DNA of 64,000 nt from an uncultured Prevotella sp. (GTDB lineage: Bacteria; Bacteroidota; Bacteroidia; Bacteroidales; Bacteroidaceae). Location of the stretch: assembly GCA_947170725.1 (NCBI GenBank), contig CAMVUM010000002.1, positions 124,001-188,000 of the forward strand. Reading direction: 5' to 3'. The notes beneath the pieces were generated by a model. The model had not been told where the DNA came from and did not search any database. It was given only the letters and a program-made list of their open reading frames with translations. A program made the position numbers and the translations under genes. Shown piece by piece: positions 19,901 to 34,900 of this stretch. The first letter of the stretch is position 1. Each line of letters starts with the position of its first letter.

Positions 19901-22900
19901 GGGCCAACTGCAATCCGGCATACTCTATTGTAGCTTCGTCTGCAATTGCGGTGTCGGTACTGCTCATGCGGTCAATAGCATCAGCAATGAGATTGTCAAT
20001 TTCATCTTTTGGTAGGGAAGTTGATTTCCTCACCACCTTGGCAACAGCCACGCCCTCCGGGTCAAGTTCTCCTTGCACCTCGATACCTCGCGCATCCACA
20101 CGGCTACCCTTTATGGTGAGCAACTTTCCGAGAGCATTAGCACCCATGCGCAGTTGGTTATCAACCATTATGTCCATTACTTTCTGAACATACTGGCTAA
20201 CGTCCTGCTTCCCGACAACATTATTGATTGTGCCGAGTATCCGCTTGGTCTCATACTTGCTCAAATCATCAAGCAGTCCTGCGTCAAGCATAGTCTTGGC
20301 AAGGTCGCTTATACTCTTTACCGTGGTAAGGTCATATTCCCTCTGTCGTGCCATTGCGCTACGCAGGTGATTGAGGTTGCCACCGATGGCTCGCATCGCA
20401 TCTCGCTTGGCTTGTAGATTGTCGCTGTTGGCTTGAGCTGCCTCTACTTTCATTTTGGTGATGGCTTCTTCAAGTCCCAGGCCACCGTCACGGAATTTCG
20501 TTGCAGGGTCTGAATCATAACCTGTCTTTCTGCGCATGGCTATATCCTCGGCTTTGGCAAACACTCCGTTCTCGCGCTTATGCTTCCATGCCTTGTAGAG
20601 AATATATGCAAGGTCTTTGTCGGTCAGTCGGATGCTCTTGGCTATTTTCAGTCCGCGAAGGAACTTGTTAAGGAACTGCTGAACCTTGGCCTTGATTTTG
20701 CCCCAAAGGGTCTGCTCCTCTTGGCTCATCTTCTCAAATCCCTTGTCGCCAATCTCTCCGGCCATATCTGCCATATACTCCTTGGTGGCTTCACGCTGAT
20801 AGTGACCATCACGTTTTTTGGCATTTGCCTCAACGGTGGCATCGGCTTTTGCAAACACACCGCCACCTTTCTGCCGGGTCATGCGGTCTATGTCATCGGA
20901 ATACTCCTTGTCGGCTCTCGCATCAATCTTTTTCTTGATACCCTGTCCGGCATGGTCATAAACCTCCGACACAAACTCATCCATACGTTCCGGCCCAATC
21001 ATAGCCTCCAATCCATCATGTCCCACAATCTCATGCACAACCGTGTTCTCGATGTCCGCAACATCAGTGTTGTTTGGAACAACGATTACAATTTCTCCAC
21101 CTGAAGTTATCCAACCTTTGGCATGACGCTGACGGCTTGTAGGCAGCATGCCTATTTCATCCGCAGAGGTTATAAGTGTAATGGGCGTGTTGAGTTTCCC
21201 TGCAAGTTCAACGGCACGAGCTTCCTTTTCAGTGCTTGGTTCGGCCTCATATTCATCTATATCATCATCTATCTCTCTGAACTTGGTCTTATCGCCATTA
21301 GTTTCTGATGGAGTCTCGTCCTCATCCGTGAGTTCTACATTGGAAGCTGCCTCAACGCCCTTGTCAATTTCGGCATACTTCTTCTCTTTTTCCATCATTT
21401 CCTCACGCATCTTCTCTGTGTATTCCTCCAGTCGCTCCTCGGCTACTTGCAACTCTTTACTGAATGGGAACTCCTTACCATAACGCGCTTCCATCTGCGA
21501 CAACTGTTCCGTGTGGTTGCTAAGGCTATACTGGGCATCTTTCAATAATTTCTGTGAACGTGCGCCCGTAGCGATGTCCTCGGCTATAATCTTCATAGCC
21601 TCCTTCAGTCGCATGTAGGGTACATCCTCTTTAATGCTCAGTTCCTCACACTCCAGTGTCATAGATGTGGATGTGTCAAACGCTATTTGTCCGTTACTCG
21701 ACACAACACGCTCTATATCGGTAGTGACAACGAAGTCAAGACCGTTAACATTGACGGTGAGAGTGCTGTGGTATGCTTCCCCGGCTCCCTGCACGTTATC
21801 CGCGGCTTCTTTCTTCTTGGCGTTCTGTTCCTTGAAGAAGTCCTCCATTGCCTCGACACTGTCAAAGGAGAGTTTACCGATGGTGATTTTGTCTATCTTG
21901 CCATCGGGGAAGTGCTTACCTATGGTTTCAAGGTTGGCTGTCTCGATCTTGATTCTGCGTTCTGCCCCTGCGATGAAGCCTTTCTCTTTCGGAATTGAGT
22001 TGTGGAGATAGATTTGGTCTATCTCATGCTGTTTGAGTTTGGAAGTAAGACTGCGCACCTCGCGTTCAGCTTGGTTCTTCAGTATGGCATACTGGCTTCC
22101 CGACAACTGGGCGGTCATGTCACCAAACTGGTCCTCCTCTTCTTCAAGCACTCGGTTTTCCATAGAGTTCTGCATCATCTTTGAGCCGTTCATAATGGAG
22201 TCCGCTATCGCGCCTTTGGTTTTCAGTCGCTGATATGCGGTCACATCAAGGCTGTCCTCGACACCAAAACGGAGGACACGGACAGGTATGCCCATGTCTT
22301 TATGCAGGTTTCCTTGTCGCAGGATACGTCCGTTGCGCTGTGTGTAGTCCATCGGGCGGTTGGGTGCGTCCACATGGATTGCGGTATGCAGTCGCTCTTG
22401 GATATTCACACCTGTGCCGAGGGTAAAGGTTGAACCCATTACCACGCGGATTTCTCCGGCGTTGACTTTCTCGAATATGTCCAGTTTCTTCTTGATAGTC
22501 ATGCCCGACTTGATGATTACAATCTGTTCTTCGGGGACACCTGCCTTGATAAGTTTCGCCTTGATGTCCTCGTAGAGATTGAATCCACTGCGCTTGTTCT
22601 GATAGTTATCGGCAAAGATGGCAACAGAGCCTTTATACTTCTTGCTGTCCTCCAGTGAACGCAGGGTCTCACGCACGGCTGCATTGGTCTTGCTGTTGGG
22701 GTCGTCCTCAGCATCTGAAATGACAAGACGAGCATCAACGGCTGCGGCCTTTGCTATGCCATACATCGTAAGAGGGATATGGCTGTTCTCTTTCTTTTCC
22801 TTGCCAGTCATATCCTCATAGCGTTGCAATTCTTTCTTCACAAACTTCATTACGCTTCGCAGGGCGCGTGTCTGTGGCAGGAAGATGTCTTGCGCCTTAC

Positions 22901-25900
22901 CTCCCTCAATATCGGGTATCTTGTCGCTGACACCTCCTGCCTCACGAGTGAGAACGGTATCGGATACCCCGCTCCATATTCTGACGAGTTCCGGCAGATT
23001 GACATATCCGGCAAAGCGGTTTACCTCGTCAAACTTGCCACTGGTCTTGAACTCAACCATTTGGGAGATATTGCCGAAGTTGCGCACGAAATCATCAAAG
23101 TAGTAGATGCCATACTCCTTCATCGTGTCGGCTGGCATAAGATAGCGCATGAACGTCCATATCTCGGCCGCAGTGTTGGAGATTGGCGTACCGGTGGCGA
23201 ACACAACGTTACGTCCGTGGTTGCGCTCCAGTACGGCTTGCGTCTTTAGGAACACACCCTGCGACTTCTTGGAGTATGATGGGTCAACACCTTTCACGCC
23301 ACGTTGCATTGCCGTAGCAAAGCCGAGGTGCTTGTATTCGTGTGCTTCATCCACAAGGATAGCATCAATACCCATATCATCAAAGTTCTCCACATCGTCC
23401 ACATCACGGTCAAGCATTTCCATTGCCCTTACCTCCGCGTTCTGACGTGTGGTGGCTTCTTTCTTCTCGTCACGCTTCTTGCCCTGCTTCCTTTCTCGCT
23501 TTTCTTCCAACGCCTTTGTGATGTCGGCAAGTTCAGCCTCACGGTCGGCAAGTTCTTTCTCTGCCTGACGTACAATAGGGTTTCGTCCGTCCGTATCATC
23601 GGATTCGCGCATAGCTTCCAACACCATCATCTTCTCTTCGATGATGTTCTTGATATATGCCATTTGTCGTTCCTCGCTGTCGGGGATGCGCTCAAACACC
23701 GACTGAGGTACTACAATCATATCCCAGTCGTTGTATTTGATTTTGGCGTAGAAGTTCTTACGACCCTCTGCCGTGCGGTCGGCTTCCTCAATGGTCAGCA
23801 CTTTAGCATTAGGGTATATCTCCTTTGCGCTCTCCACAAACTGACCGACTGTTGCGTTCTGCACAACTATCATCGGTTTTCGTGCCGTGCCAAGTCTGCG
23901 CATCTCCATAGCGGTGGTGATGAGCGTAAAGGTCTTGCCTGTTCCCACTTCATGAGCAAGCAGGACAGGCTCTGTTGTGCCACGCACCACGGCTTTACCT
24001 TGATGTGGACGCAGGGCAAACGGACGACCGTGCAATTCGCTTACCTGCCCACCGAAATGAGTAGGCACAAACTCATCGGGGATTGACATAGGAACATAGT
24101 TGTTGAACCTCTCGTTGTAAGTATGCTCAATCAGTGCTGACATTTCCGGGTCAGTCTGCATCTTGCCTCGCGCCCAGTCCTTGAACTCCGAGCGTATCTC
24201 GTCAACTTTGGTAGAGCAAGCGTTGGTTGCTTCGCGGTCGGTTATGGTCTCGGTCGTGCCGTCCCATTTCTTTGTGGTTCTGCTGACAGTGATAGAGCGG
24301 TTGGTCATCGCAGCTTCTATCAGTTCGTGTCCCATGATGGTCTTGTCACAGAGTTTGCTGACTACTGCCATAGCACGGTTCTTCTCATTGGAGATGTTCC
24401 ACGGAGTTTTCATAAACCATGTGCCACCGACATTTGTCAGCTGCACTCTGATTCCTGTCTTTTCCGCCACAAAGTCCTCATATAGTTTTGGATCGATCCA
24501 AGATGAACCGATTGAAAATTCTATGAGGTGGGCAGGGATTGTCATAGGCAACGCTCTTTCCAGTGCGGTGATGTTCGCATCATAGCGACCATCCTCGTTA
24601 TTCTCCTGCGCGATGTGCAGTTTCTCACGCACATTGCCCGAAAGATACTGGTACGATACTTCCATCATGCCGTTGGCCGGGTTCTCAAAACCCAGTCCAC
24701 TTTCAACAATCTCACGTCTCACTTCCTCGGTCGGTTTGCCAAGTGCATCTGCGATGTAGTCAACATCCACACCGCCGTTCTTGTAGAGGCTTGCAAGGAT
24801 ACCGTCTTTGATTGTTGTAGGCTGAGGCTCTTTCTCGGTCTCAATTACGCGTCGGGTGAAGATGTCGGTTTTTCCGACACGTACAACCTTGTTGCCATTC
24901 TTGTCTCCCTTCTCTGAATAGGTTTCAAGAGCGAGAATACTTGAAAAGTCAACATCGTTGCGCAGGAATGAGATTGCGGTATTCTTGTGCAGGTTGCCAT
25001 AAGTGCGTGTGAATGAATCAAACGCATGGTTCAACTCTGTCAACAGCGGCTCCAGTCCGGCATTGTCCTCGTGTGTTGACTGGTATTCCAGTACATCCGA
25101 CAATGCTTTCTTGATGGCGGTGTATGCCTTGAAGCACTCTGCCTTGGTGTGACCCTTGACTTTGTTCTTATTGAGTCCGAGGGGAACAGCTTCACCCATT
25201 CTTGCCATGCAGAGTTCTCCCTGCGAGTTCAACACCATGCTTCCCTCCTTGACACCCTCGCCAAGCTGCTCGTTGATTTTGCTTGCTGTGTCCTCTATAC
25301 TCTCGGTAGCCTGTGCTTCCTCAACCATGTCGCTGAAACGGCTTGCCCACTGTTTCAACATTTCGCTCTGCGGTTTGCCCTTGGCAGGGAACAGAGCCTT
25401 GCTTGTCGGCTGATAGGTTTCGCCACGCTCAAAGTTGAACATCATTTCTCCGGCCATGTTTTCGGGATGTTCAGCAAAATATTTGTTGAACTCCAAACTC
25501 ATGCGCTTGATGATGGGAACTTCCTGACCTTTGACCTTGCGAGTGTCCCCAGTATTATATTCAACCACACGCACACCTGTCACATCGGTGATGTCTATGG
25601 CATTGGGTGATACACGACCGTTTACGCGCTTGCGTACCACAATGATGTCCGAAGTCGCCCCGGTGCCTCCGAATGTCTTGTTGTGCATACGGAATGCTCC
25701 GACAACATCAGCGTTACCCTCGTTGGTTATCCATGCACGGAGGCGAGCGGAGTTGTCCATCGTTCCGCTTGACGTGATGAATATACCGATACCACCCTCA
25801 CGCAGTTTACGTATATTCTTCGCTATGCAGAAGTCATGGATGTCGTGGAATTTGGTAGAGAGGTCTTTGTCGCCAGTATGGTCAAACACTTTGAGGCCTG

Positions 25901-28900
25901 TTACGAACGGCACATTGGTGATGGCAAGGTCGATGCTGTTATTACGCACCTTTACATCTTGGAAGCCTTGTATATCCACCTTTGCATCAGGATAGAGCAA
26001 CGAGAGGATACCGCCTGTTGTGCTGTCTATCTCAACAGCATGGATATTACTGCGGTCGCTGAACTCGCGTGGCATCAATCCGAGAATATTGCCGATACCT
26101 GCCGAGCCTTCAAGAATGTTGCCACCCTTGAAACCCATAGCCTTGACTATATCCCACATGGTGTCTATGACCTCCGCAGGTGTATAGTAGGCCGACCTGC
26201 GGCTGTCTATGGCATCTTGGAAACCTTGCTCTCCAAGCAGTTTAGTCAAGACATTGCGCAGGTAGGTTGTAGTGCCGTCTGCATTGTACGCTCCATAGGT
26301 GTCCTCTTTGAAAGCCTTGCCAAGTCCACCCCAACCGCTGAACTTGCGCAGGATGGTCATCTGCTTGGGCGTAGCCTCGTCTCCGCTTTCAAGGAGTTGC
26401 TGTGCTAAACGGATTGCTTCAAGGTTTGCCTTGATTCGAGCCTCATCACCCTTGGGCGCATAGTCTGTACCTCGCTCTGCATGGTTGTTGCGCGAGTTCT
26501 TACGTTCGCCCTCTGCGAGTGGAGTTAAGCGTTCTGCGCTCTCATGTGATCGAGATACGCCTCCGCTTCGCTCTGCGTCAGACACAGAATGGCTGACACC
26601 ACGTCCACCCATTCCTCGTCCGTCAGTTCGTTCAGCTTCATTCCGCTGGCTCTTTCCCAACGGTTCATTCTGTTGAGGTTCGTGTCCTCTTTCTCGCTCG
26701 GTAGAGCCGGAGCGAGATTGTACGTCAGTTTTCTGCTCATTGTCTATCGCTTCATCGAACAGTCCGCTGAATAGGTCGCCAATCGGCTGTTCGGGTTTAA
26801 CTTCGGGTTGTTTCTTCTTTGAGGGCGCGGGGTTCTTTGCCTCACGTTTCGCTTTCGCTTGTTCGGCTATATGAGCGGCTTCCTCAAAGATGTTTTTGGA
26901 TTGGGGTGTCTGCGGCTCCTGCTTTTCAATCTGCGACCACTCGCAAGACTCATACATCACCGGGGCCATGCCAGTGTCAAGTGTTACATCAGCACCGCCA
27001 CCGAAGTCAACAATGGTCGCAAGTTCACGCTTGCCCTTGCCGTCATTCCGGGTGTACCATACTTTTTCACCAACCTTAAAACCGTTCTTTTCGGGTTCGG
27101 TGATTTCGTGACGGTCCCAATATCCACCTGCATCATACGGCTCTGCCTCGGATTTGCGCTGTTCGGCTAATTGTGCCTCGACTTCGGGTGTGACAGTATA
27201 TGGCGACTCTCCACGCTCCATACGCTCTGCCATCTCCTTGACAAACTCTGCCGACGACTGCTCCTGCTTCGGCAGATAGTCTTTGGCTTCACGCTTGACG
27301 AGGTCGAGCAATTTTGCATAAGTCACGTCCTTGTCTGCATAACAATTGTGTCCATAGCGTTCCATGCCACTGCCGTTAGGATTTTCCACGCGATACATTA
27401 TGCTATCGTTAACAGCAAGGTTGTCTCCACGTTTCCATGTTCCTCTCTCGGCTACTGGGTCAAGTCCTATGTAGATACACAGCTCACGTCCCTCCTGCAA
27501 GGGTAGTGCAATAGTGATGTCGCCACCTGCCGGGGCGAGGTTTGCCCTTACCGCAGTGCCTTTCTTCACTTTCTTACGACCGAGGGGAGTTGTCGCTCCT
27601 GTTACCTTGATGTCAAGACCGAGGTCATTGACCAACTGCTTGGCAAGATTGGTGGCATCTGTCACGGCTTTCTTTTCTGCCGTCAGCATGTACCCATAAC
27701 TCTCATGGAACTTGGAATCGTCCATGTCGGCTTCATAATACCCAAGCAGTGCCAACTGCTCGTTCACTTCGTCAAGTGTATCGTCTATTTCTTCTGCGGC
27801 TCGGTTGAGTTCGTCTCGATCTGCTGAAGTTTCTGCGACACTTTCCGCTTTGCTTGCAACAGCCTCTGCTTTTTCTCCAAGAGCTGCTGTACCTGCTTCT
27901 GTTTGCTTGTCATGCTCCTTACGTTTTTGGTTTCGGGTTTCAATTACTTCTTTTTCGGCCTGGGATGTTGCCTCCTTTGCCTTGCGCTCCGCAACAATCA
28001 TCTCGGCCTGTTTCAGTGCGTCTGCACTCGGTTTGTCAAAGTTGGCTATGTCAAAGCGGTCTATCTCCGCATCGGAGGTAAACTGCATATCCTCATAGCC
28101 GGGGACAATGGTAGCGTTCTTGTACATTGCCTTTATCCACGGCTTGATTTTCTCGCCAACCATACCTACCATGACTTTGGCCACTGTCGGAAAATCGGTC
28201 TTGCCTTGGTCAAACAGACGCATAGTGAGGTCTATGCCAAGCATGACGAGTTTGCGCTTCTGTTCCGGCTTCAGTTCGTCCGGGTCACGGAAATGTACAC
28301 CGCCTATCTCGCTGTCATCAACACCCAAGATGTCACGCATCTGCTTGGCGATGTCCTCCATCTCGTCAGTTATCTGCACCTCCGACTTAGCCTCTATCGG
28401 CTCCGCATGGTCGCTCAACTTGATTTCACCTTTCTGTCGCAGACTTTCTGCCAAGTCCTCAACACTTACACGGTTGATTGGTGCTTTCTTCGGCTTGCTT
28501 GCAGGAGCAACAGCCTTACTGATGTCCTCACGACTTAATGGCTGTGCGTCTGCCACCGCTTCCTCATTGCCAATAAGGTCTCCTGCCTTACGCGCATCCT
28601 CCTCCGTGCGGAACAGCCACTCAGAAAAAGTGTCTTTGTCAGAACACCAACCACGGGACTTCCTGCCATCCGTCTTTTCACGTGCAAAAGAGGCCAACGC
28701 CTTGCGCTGTTCATAGGTGGGTGGCGTTGTGAACTGCAAGGAGTGCATCGGTGTTGTCTTACCTGCCTTGTTGGTGTAAGATGATGGTACGATAGTATAG
28801 GGTACAGACTGGGTCGCAGGTACAACCTTTTCGGCAGTTGACGGAGCAACCTCCGTAACATCAACGGCTTTCACATTCTTGTACTCCTTGAAAGGCTTTG

Positions 28901-31900
28901 TCTTGCGCTTGCTTGACTGAATCCACTTCTTGAACTCATCCTTGCTTACGCCAGTCACATCCAGTCTCCTTGTCTGCTCCCATCCCTGCTCATAGTTGGC
29001 GAGGTACGCATTAAGGGCAGCCTTGCTGTCAGCAAAGCCATACATCACTTTATGCTCGTCAAACGACCCATCGGGATTGTACTGGTCAACCACAAACACA
29101 TCGCCCTGCTCCGGCGTGTCGGAGAGGAACACGTCTATGTGGTCACCATCGACACCCTCTGTGCCACGGATATATCCGTAGTCGCTGTGCATCTCCGATT
29201 CCCATTCCGTGCCATTGGCATCCTTGCCTCTGCGGATCGAACCTTTTTCATTTTCAATGCTGATGTCATAGCCGTCTATGCGGACGTGCTTCATTTTGTA
29301 GTTCCCGGCTTTCTTCTGTGCCTCAGTCGGTTCTGCGGCAGGAGCATCAATGTGATTCACGATTTCGGCAATGTCACCAAAACGCTTGCCTTCATACTCA
29401 AAGTATGAGCCAGTATAATGACCGTCTGTGTCCGGCTCATCAACCTGCACCGCATTGTGCTTGCCATCAATGATGATGGTGCGCTTGTATGTCGGGCGTT
29501 TTTCGTCACCCTCCGTCCAATCATCTTCGCTGACTTCCACACGGGCCGCGATAGCCTGTTCTTCGGGTGTTAGGTCGGATTCTGTTCCTGCTGAGGGTTG
29601 TTGAGGCTCTGCACTGCGTTGAATAGCATCCGCAGCTTGTTCACCTGCTTGGTCTCCTCCACGTTGTTCTGCCTCGGCTTCGGCTCTTGCCTTGCGCTCC
29701 GCAATGGCAGCGTCCACGAGTGCTTGCTGTTCTCTTGGGGTTGCATTTTTGAAATGTTCGTTAATATTGGTGAGTATTTCTTCTTTAGTCGGGATTGAGC
29801 CGGAGAACATATCTATCTGTCCGTTGGCTGATGATGAAGCCTCGTTGTTGTAAGAGGTCAGCACCTTGCGTATGTCGCTCGGCTTGCCGCTGTTCAACAG
29901 GTCGGCAAGCAGGAGGGTAGCACCATCGGTCACACGGCTGTCGCCAAACTCATCATCAAACAATCCCTGCATACGTCCGAAAGGTGATACTGGCATACCA
30001 TCGGTATATACATCCGGCATTGCGCTCTTGGCTCTGTACACAAGGTCAACGGCATCGCCAAGTTCCTTTGATAAGTCGTAACCCTGCTTGGCAAGTGTGC
30101 GGTTTCCTGCAATCTCGTTCAATCCCATCACGATTGACTGACGCAGTGTCGGCATGGATATAATTTGACGCACGGCATCGGGCGAGGTTTGGAACACCTT
30201 GCCGATTAGAGTATTCTCAATAAGTTCTTTTCCTGCGGCCGACAATGCTGTCCCGGTCCGCATTTCGGGCATCTGCTTATCGTTGATAACTCCGGCCTGC
30301 ATCAATGCGCCCAGTGCGTGTGCAACGGCTTTCTCATCCCCGTAGTAGTCGCTCAGTCTGTCGTAACGCGCGATGTCGCCAACAATGTTGTTGAAAACAT
30401 CATCGGGAACAATCTTGCCGAGTTTCACTGCGGCTTCGGGTTTTGACTGCGACTTCATCTCTTGCGCGTTGAAGCGTGAGAATGTAGTGGCATCGTAGGG
30501 AAGTGTTTCATCAGGAACAAAGACAAGACGTGGGTTCTTCATGCCCTGCACCTGCTCCGGCGTGAAACCATACTTTGCTCCGAACTCTCGCAGATAGTCC
30601 ACATAAGCCTTGTCTGTTCCCTGACGCGCGGCGAGGTCGCCCGACATGGTGCGGTTGTTGCCCGAAAGCACAACACCGTCCTTGCTGACGATGACTGGAG
30701 TCTGCAACGCCCGGTTGTCGTATGCTCCTGCCATCTGTTCAACAATGCGCTGTGCGTCCTTGTCGCGCTCATAGTCGCGGTCATTCACACTCTGTCCGTT
30801 CTCATCAATCGGGAAACCCTCGGTAGGCATATAGGCGTTGCCCACATCATGGCTTGCAGATGCGGCTCCTGCTTCGGTCAGAACATAACGTCCACGGATA
30901 GACGAGCCATCGGGGAGTGTGATTGCATCGGGATTTCCCTCCAACTTCGGTGCTGAATCCCAACGTGCCTTTATCTTCGGATTGACCGAATGTGTGCCTA
31001 TCGCTTCCTGCTCGGCCTGCTTCTCTGCCTTGATTCGCTGTTCCTCCTCAAACCTTGCCACGGCTTCATCGTGCGCCTGTGCGTCACGCGCTCTGCGTTC
31101 CGCTTCCTCCTGCGCACGTCTCTCGGCATTGCGTGAGGTATAGACACCCATGATGCCGTTCCACGCACTCTGACGACCCTCAGCCTCGGCTAACTGATTC
31201 TGATAGTCAGCCATTGCCCTCTGATGCGCTTCGTTGGCTTCGCGCTTGGCTTGTGCCATAGCCATAGGAGAGCCTTTGAGTTTTGGTGCTTTCAGCGTGG
31301 GTGGCTTCTTCTTCAAGGCTTCAAGGTCGGTCGATGCTTGCTCGATCTGCGCCATAGCAATATCGACTGCATCCTTTTCTCCGCCGACAGCCTCAACAAG
31401 TCCATCCCAGGCCGTATCCTTGTCCACAGCCTCAAACATCGGCTCTCCTGTTTCGGTATGGAGTGGTATGCGCTGGAGTGCGGTCTGCTGTCCGTTTTCT
31501 ACGGTTGAGACCGTTTCGGACACGTTTTTTGCATCTAAAACCGCATTTTCCGTAGGATTGGGAACGTTTTCTTCGGTTTTGGGAACGGCAGCTCCTGCGC
31601 GGTTTTGCTGAACAAACTCCAGTGCTTCCAGTCGTCCACGGATATAATCATCCACGCGACCATTCTCCTGCATCTGCTTTTGCGCTCCCTCACGCAGAAC
31701 ATCTACATAATGGTCAAGACGTTCATCGGATAGGTTCTGCGCTTCCTCTATGGCATCGCCATAACCTTTGTCGTATTCCTCAACATTGACCACTGGAATA
31801 TTTTCACCCTCGTTGTTGCCATCTGTTGGAATATTTTCAGATGTGGTGTCCGGCTCTGTTACCTCGGTGGGAAATACGTTGCGACCTGCCTCAACCTCGG

Positions 31901-34900
31901 CAAGAGCGTTGGTAAGTTCGGTCTGCGGATCGACCGCTTCACCAATCTTGAAGATTTGGTCGGGAGAGGTAAATTCAATCTCGCCTTTCTGTGGGTCAAG
32001 TATCACAACGCTTTGGTCGGAGTTGCGCACGTCAACACCGGTCCCGTCCTCAAACATCGTCACATTGCCCTTGACAATATACACCTGTCGGTCGTCAACT
32101 TTCATCGTGGCAGGTATCACCACACCTGCATCCTTGTGGGTGCGGTCATCAACTGCCTTGGTCACCGCCTCGCGCTTGCGGTCGGCTGATTCATTGGCCG
32201 CATCCTGCACTCCGTCAAGAGCTGCCCTTGAATTGATATAGTAGAGAACAGCATCCTGTTGGTCAACGGTCAGTTCGGGATTGGTCAGCAAATCCCACGG
32301 ATTTTCGTGTATTTCTGCCATCCGTGCTTCTGCATCCGTACCGAAAGCATCCTCAATGCCCTCCAATGCCTCGCGGTAGCGCAGAGCGATAGCGTCCATG
32401 TCGGCTCTTGCCTCGGCTTGCTCCTCCGGCGTTCCCTCCTCAAACCGTCCATGAAGAAGTCGTCCCTCATCATAATTCCGCTCTGCCTCCTGCTGTTCGG
32501 GAGTTGGCATAGGCTCATCGGGCGTGTTGCCATCATTGAACTTTTCGCGGAACTCTTCGGGGTATAGTCGCTCCATGTAGGTCTGCACTGCTTCTTGCTC
32601 CTCCTTGGTGCGGTCGTGAGGTTGCTTGCGCAGAGCTGCGTCAACGTCAACACCAGTCTCATTCTTAATTTCAGAGCGCAATGTTTCGGGGCGCACGTCA
32701 TTACCTGCTCCTGCGTTGCGGTCAATAGCCTCATCAAGCAACTCGGCCAATGCCCTCTGCGATTCGGTCACGTCATTGTCGCCACGCTTCACCTTGTCGT
32801 AGATTTCCTTGATGGTGGCGTGGTCTGCTCCGGGAGACACTGCATTGACAGCGGCTTCAAAAACCTTGCCGTCCGCTTCGGCCTCGCGGTATTGCTCGCC
32901 AATATCAATGGTGTTCAGTTCGGCTTGTCGCTGAATACGGCTCATTTCGGCATCTGCCTCCTGCTGATTCTTGAACTTACGGCTCGTCACTACACCACCT
33001 TGTGCGTTCATGGAGTTGACGATTATAGAACCGTCCTGCCCGTTGGTGATGGAGTTCCAACCGACAACGCTTGACATCGGAAGCATACGCCCGGTGAGAA
33101 GATAATACATCTTGGCGCGTGTCGCTTCGCTCACGCGTCCATCCTCCATCAACCGCTCCATTGTCGAATAGCCGTCAAACTCCGCTTTGCGGTTCGGGTC
33201 TGCTATCTCCTCGGCTTCCACGCGTTCGGCTCTGACCTCTATAGCTCCGTCCTCTGCCTTGGCTGTCGGTTTTGCTTCGGACATAGGCTTATCCTTGCCG
33301 AACAGGTCAGCGAGTTCGCCATAACCTGCCCGGCGCAGTTCCTCACGTTCATCAGTGGAAACTGAAAGCACTGTCGGGGATGTATCAAGGCTGTTGCGAA
33401 GACGTTCCACAAAACTCTGTCGGTTGTGGTTGCGTTCTGCTTGGGTCTTGGGTTCTTTGATTGGTCGCAGTCCGGCAATGACCCTCGGTGCGCTTTTCAG
33501 TCCGTGTTGAGCCTTGAAGCCTGCCATCATCGCAATGTTGTCAGTCCACACGTCAAAAGCGTCTCCCTCTCCGTTTATCCATTCGGGGATAGAGAACACC
33601 GTACCCTCGGCAAGCGTTGACACTGCAACCTCACCGAAGCGCACACCTGCTTTCCCTGCGGTGCTTGTGGTCGCCTTGACGGTCTTGTCAGCGACATTGC
33701 CAATGAGTGGCGAGAACGTACCTGTCACACCGCCCATCACAAGACCGTGACCACCTGCTTTGAGGACATCTCCTGCGGAATAGTCACCGACCTCAAGAGT
33801 TTCGGGATTGAGGACACCGCCATACACAAACTGGCGTTCACCCTCCTTCATCATTTCATAGGTTGCAAAGTTGGTCGCGCCTCCTGCGGCTCCAGTAATG
33901 ACACGACCACCAAGTGAAGATGTAAAAAGACGTGAGCCAACCTGCCGTGTCATTCCGTTGGCGGCTCTGCTTGCCACGATGCGCCCTCCGACATTGGTAG
34001 CGGTCTTTGCTCCTAATGAGCCGACACCGCCCGAAATCCAAGTTGTGGGGTCAAGAGCCATACCGACAACAGTACCGCCAACCTGCGCCACGCGGTGGTT
34101 CTTGCCGTATTCACCCATTGCAGCTTCGTATGCAGGGAGGTCACCAATCTTGTCTCCTGCGCCCATTCGGGTAATACCTTTGCTTAGGGAGTTTATAAGG
34201 TTCATGTCTGCAACCTGCCTACCGAAATACTCCAATGTGCTTTTGGGGGTATTCTTCTTAACAGCATACTGATACACCGCATTGTCCGACAACGACCGAG
34301 CCATCTGCGTAGCCATTGTATGCATGGCAATCGGGTCATCATTGGGGTTTTGACGCGACAAAGTTGCATAGAACTCGCGTATGAGTTGGTCTTGCCCTGC
34401 CTCGCCCAATCGCTCCCATGTGTTATCCATCATGGTTTGCAGGTCAAAACGTGTCAGATGCGACTTCTCGCGGTCATATCGGTCAGCAGCCGTGGTAACA
34501 ATGCGCATTTCACGACCTCCACACATAGACGCATAACTATCCCAATGCTTCTTCGCGCTCTTCTCAACATCAGCAGCGTGTTTCTCCTCGGCTTCTTGCC
34601 ACAACTCTGCAACATGTTTGTAGATGGGTGCTTGCATATCCATCTGTGCTTGTTGCTGAACATCCTGCGGTTTGCTCGGATCGAGACCATTCTCTTTCAT
34701 CCTGCCGATGAACTGATGTTCCAGTCGGTTACCACGAGCCACAAATTCCGCTTGGTCGGCTTCAATTAGGTTGGTGGTAAGCCGTCCATCGGGCAACAAC
34801 CATTCTGTCACACGCTTTCCGTTCACAATCTTCGTTCCGTATGGAACTGGAGACTGCAAACTCTTCACTGGCTTTGGCTGTTCGCCTCCCTCGTTCTGTT

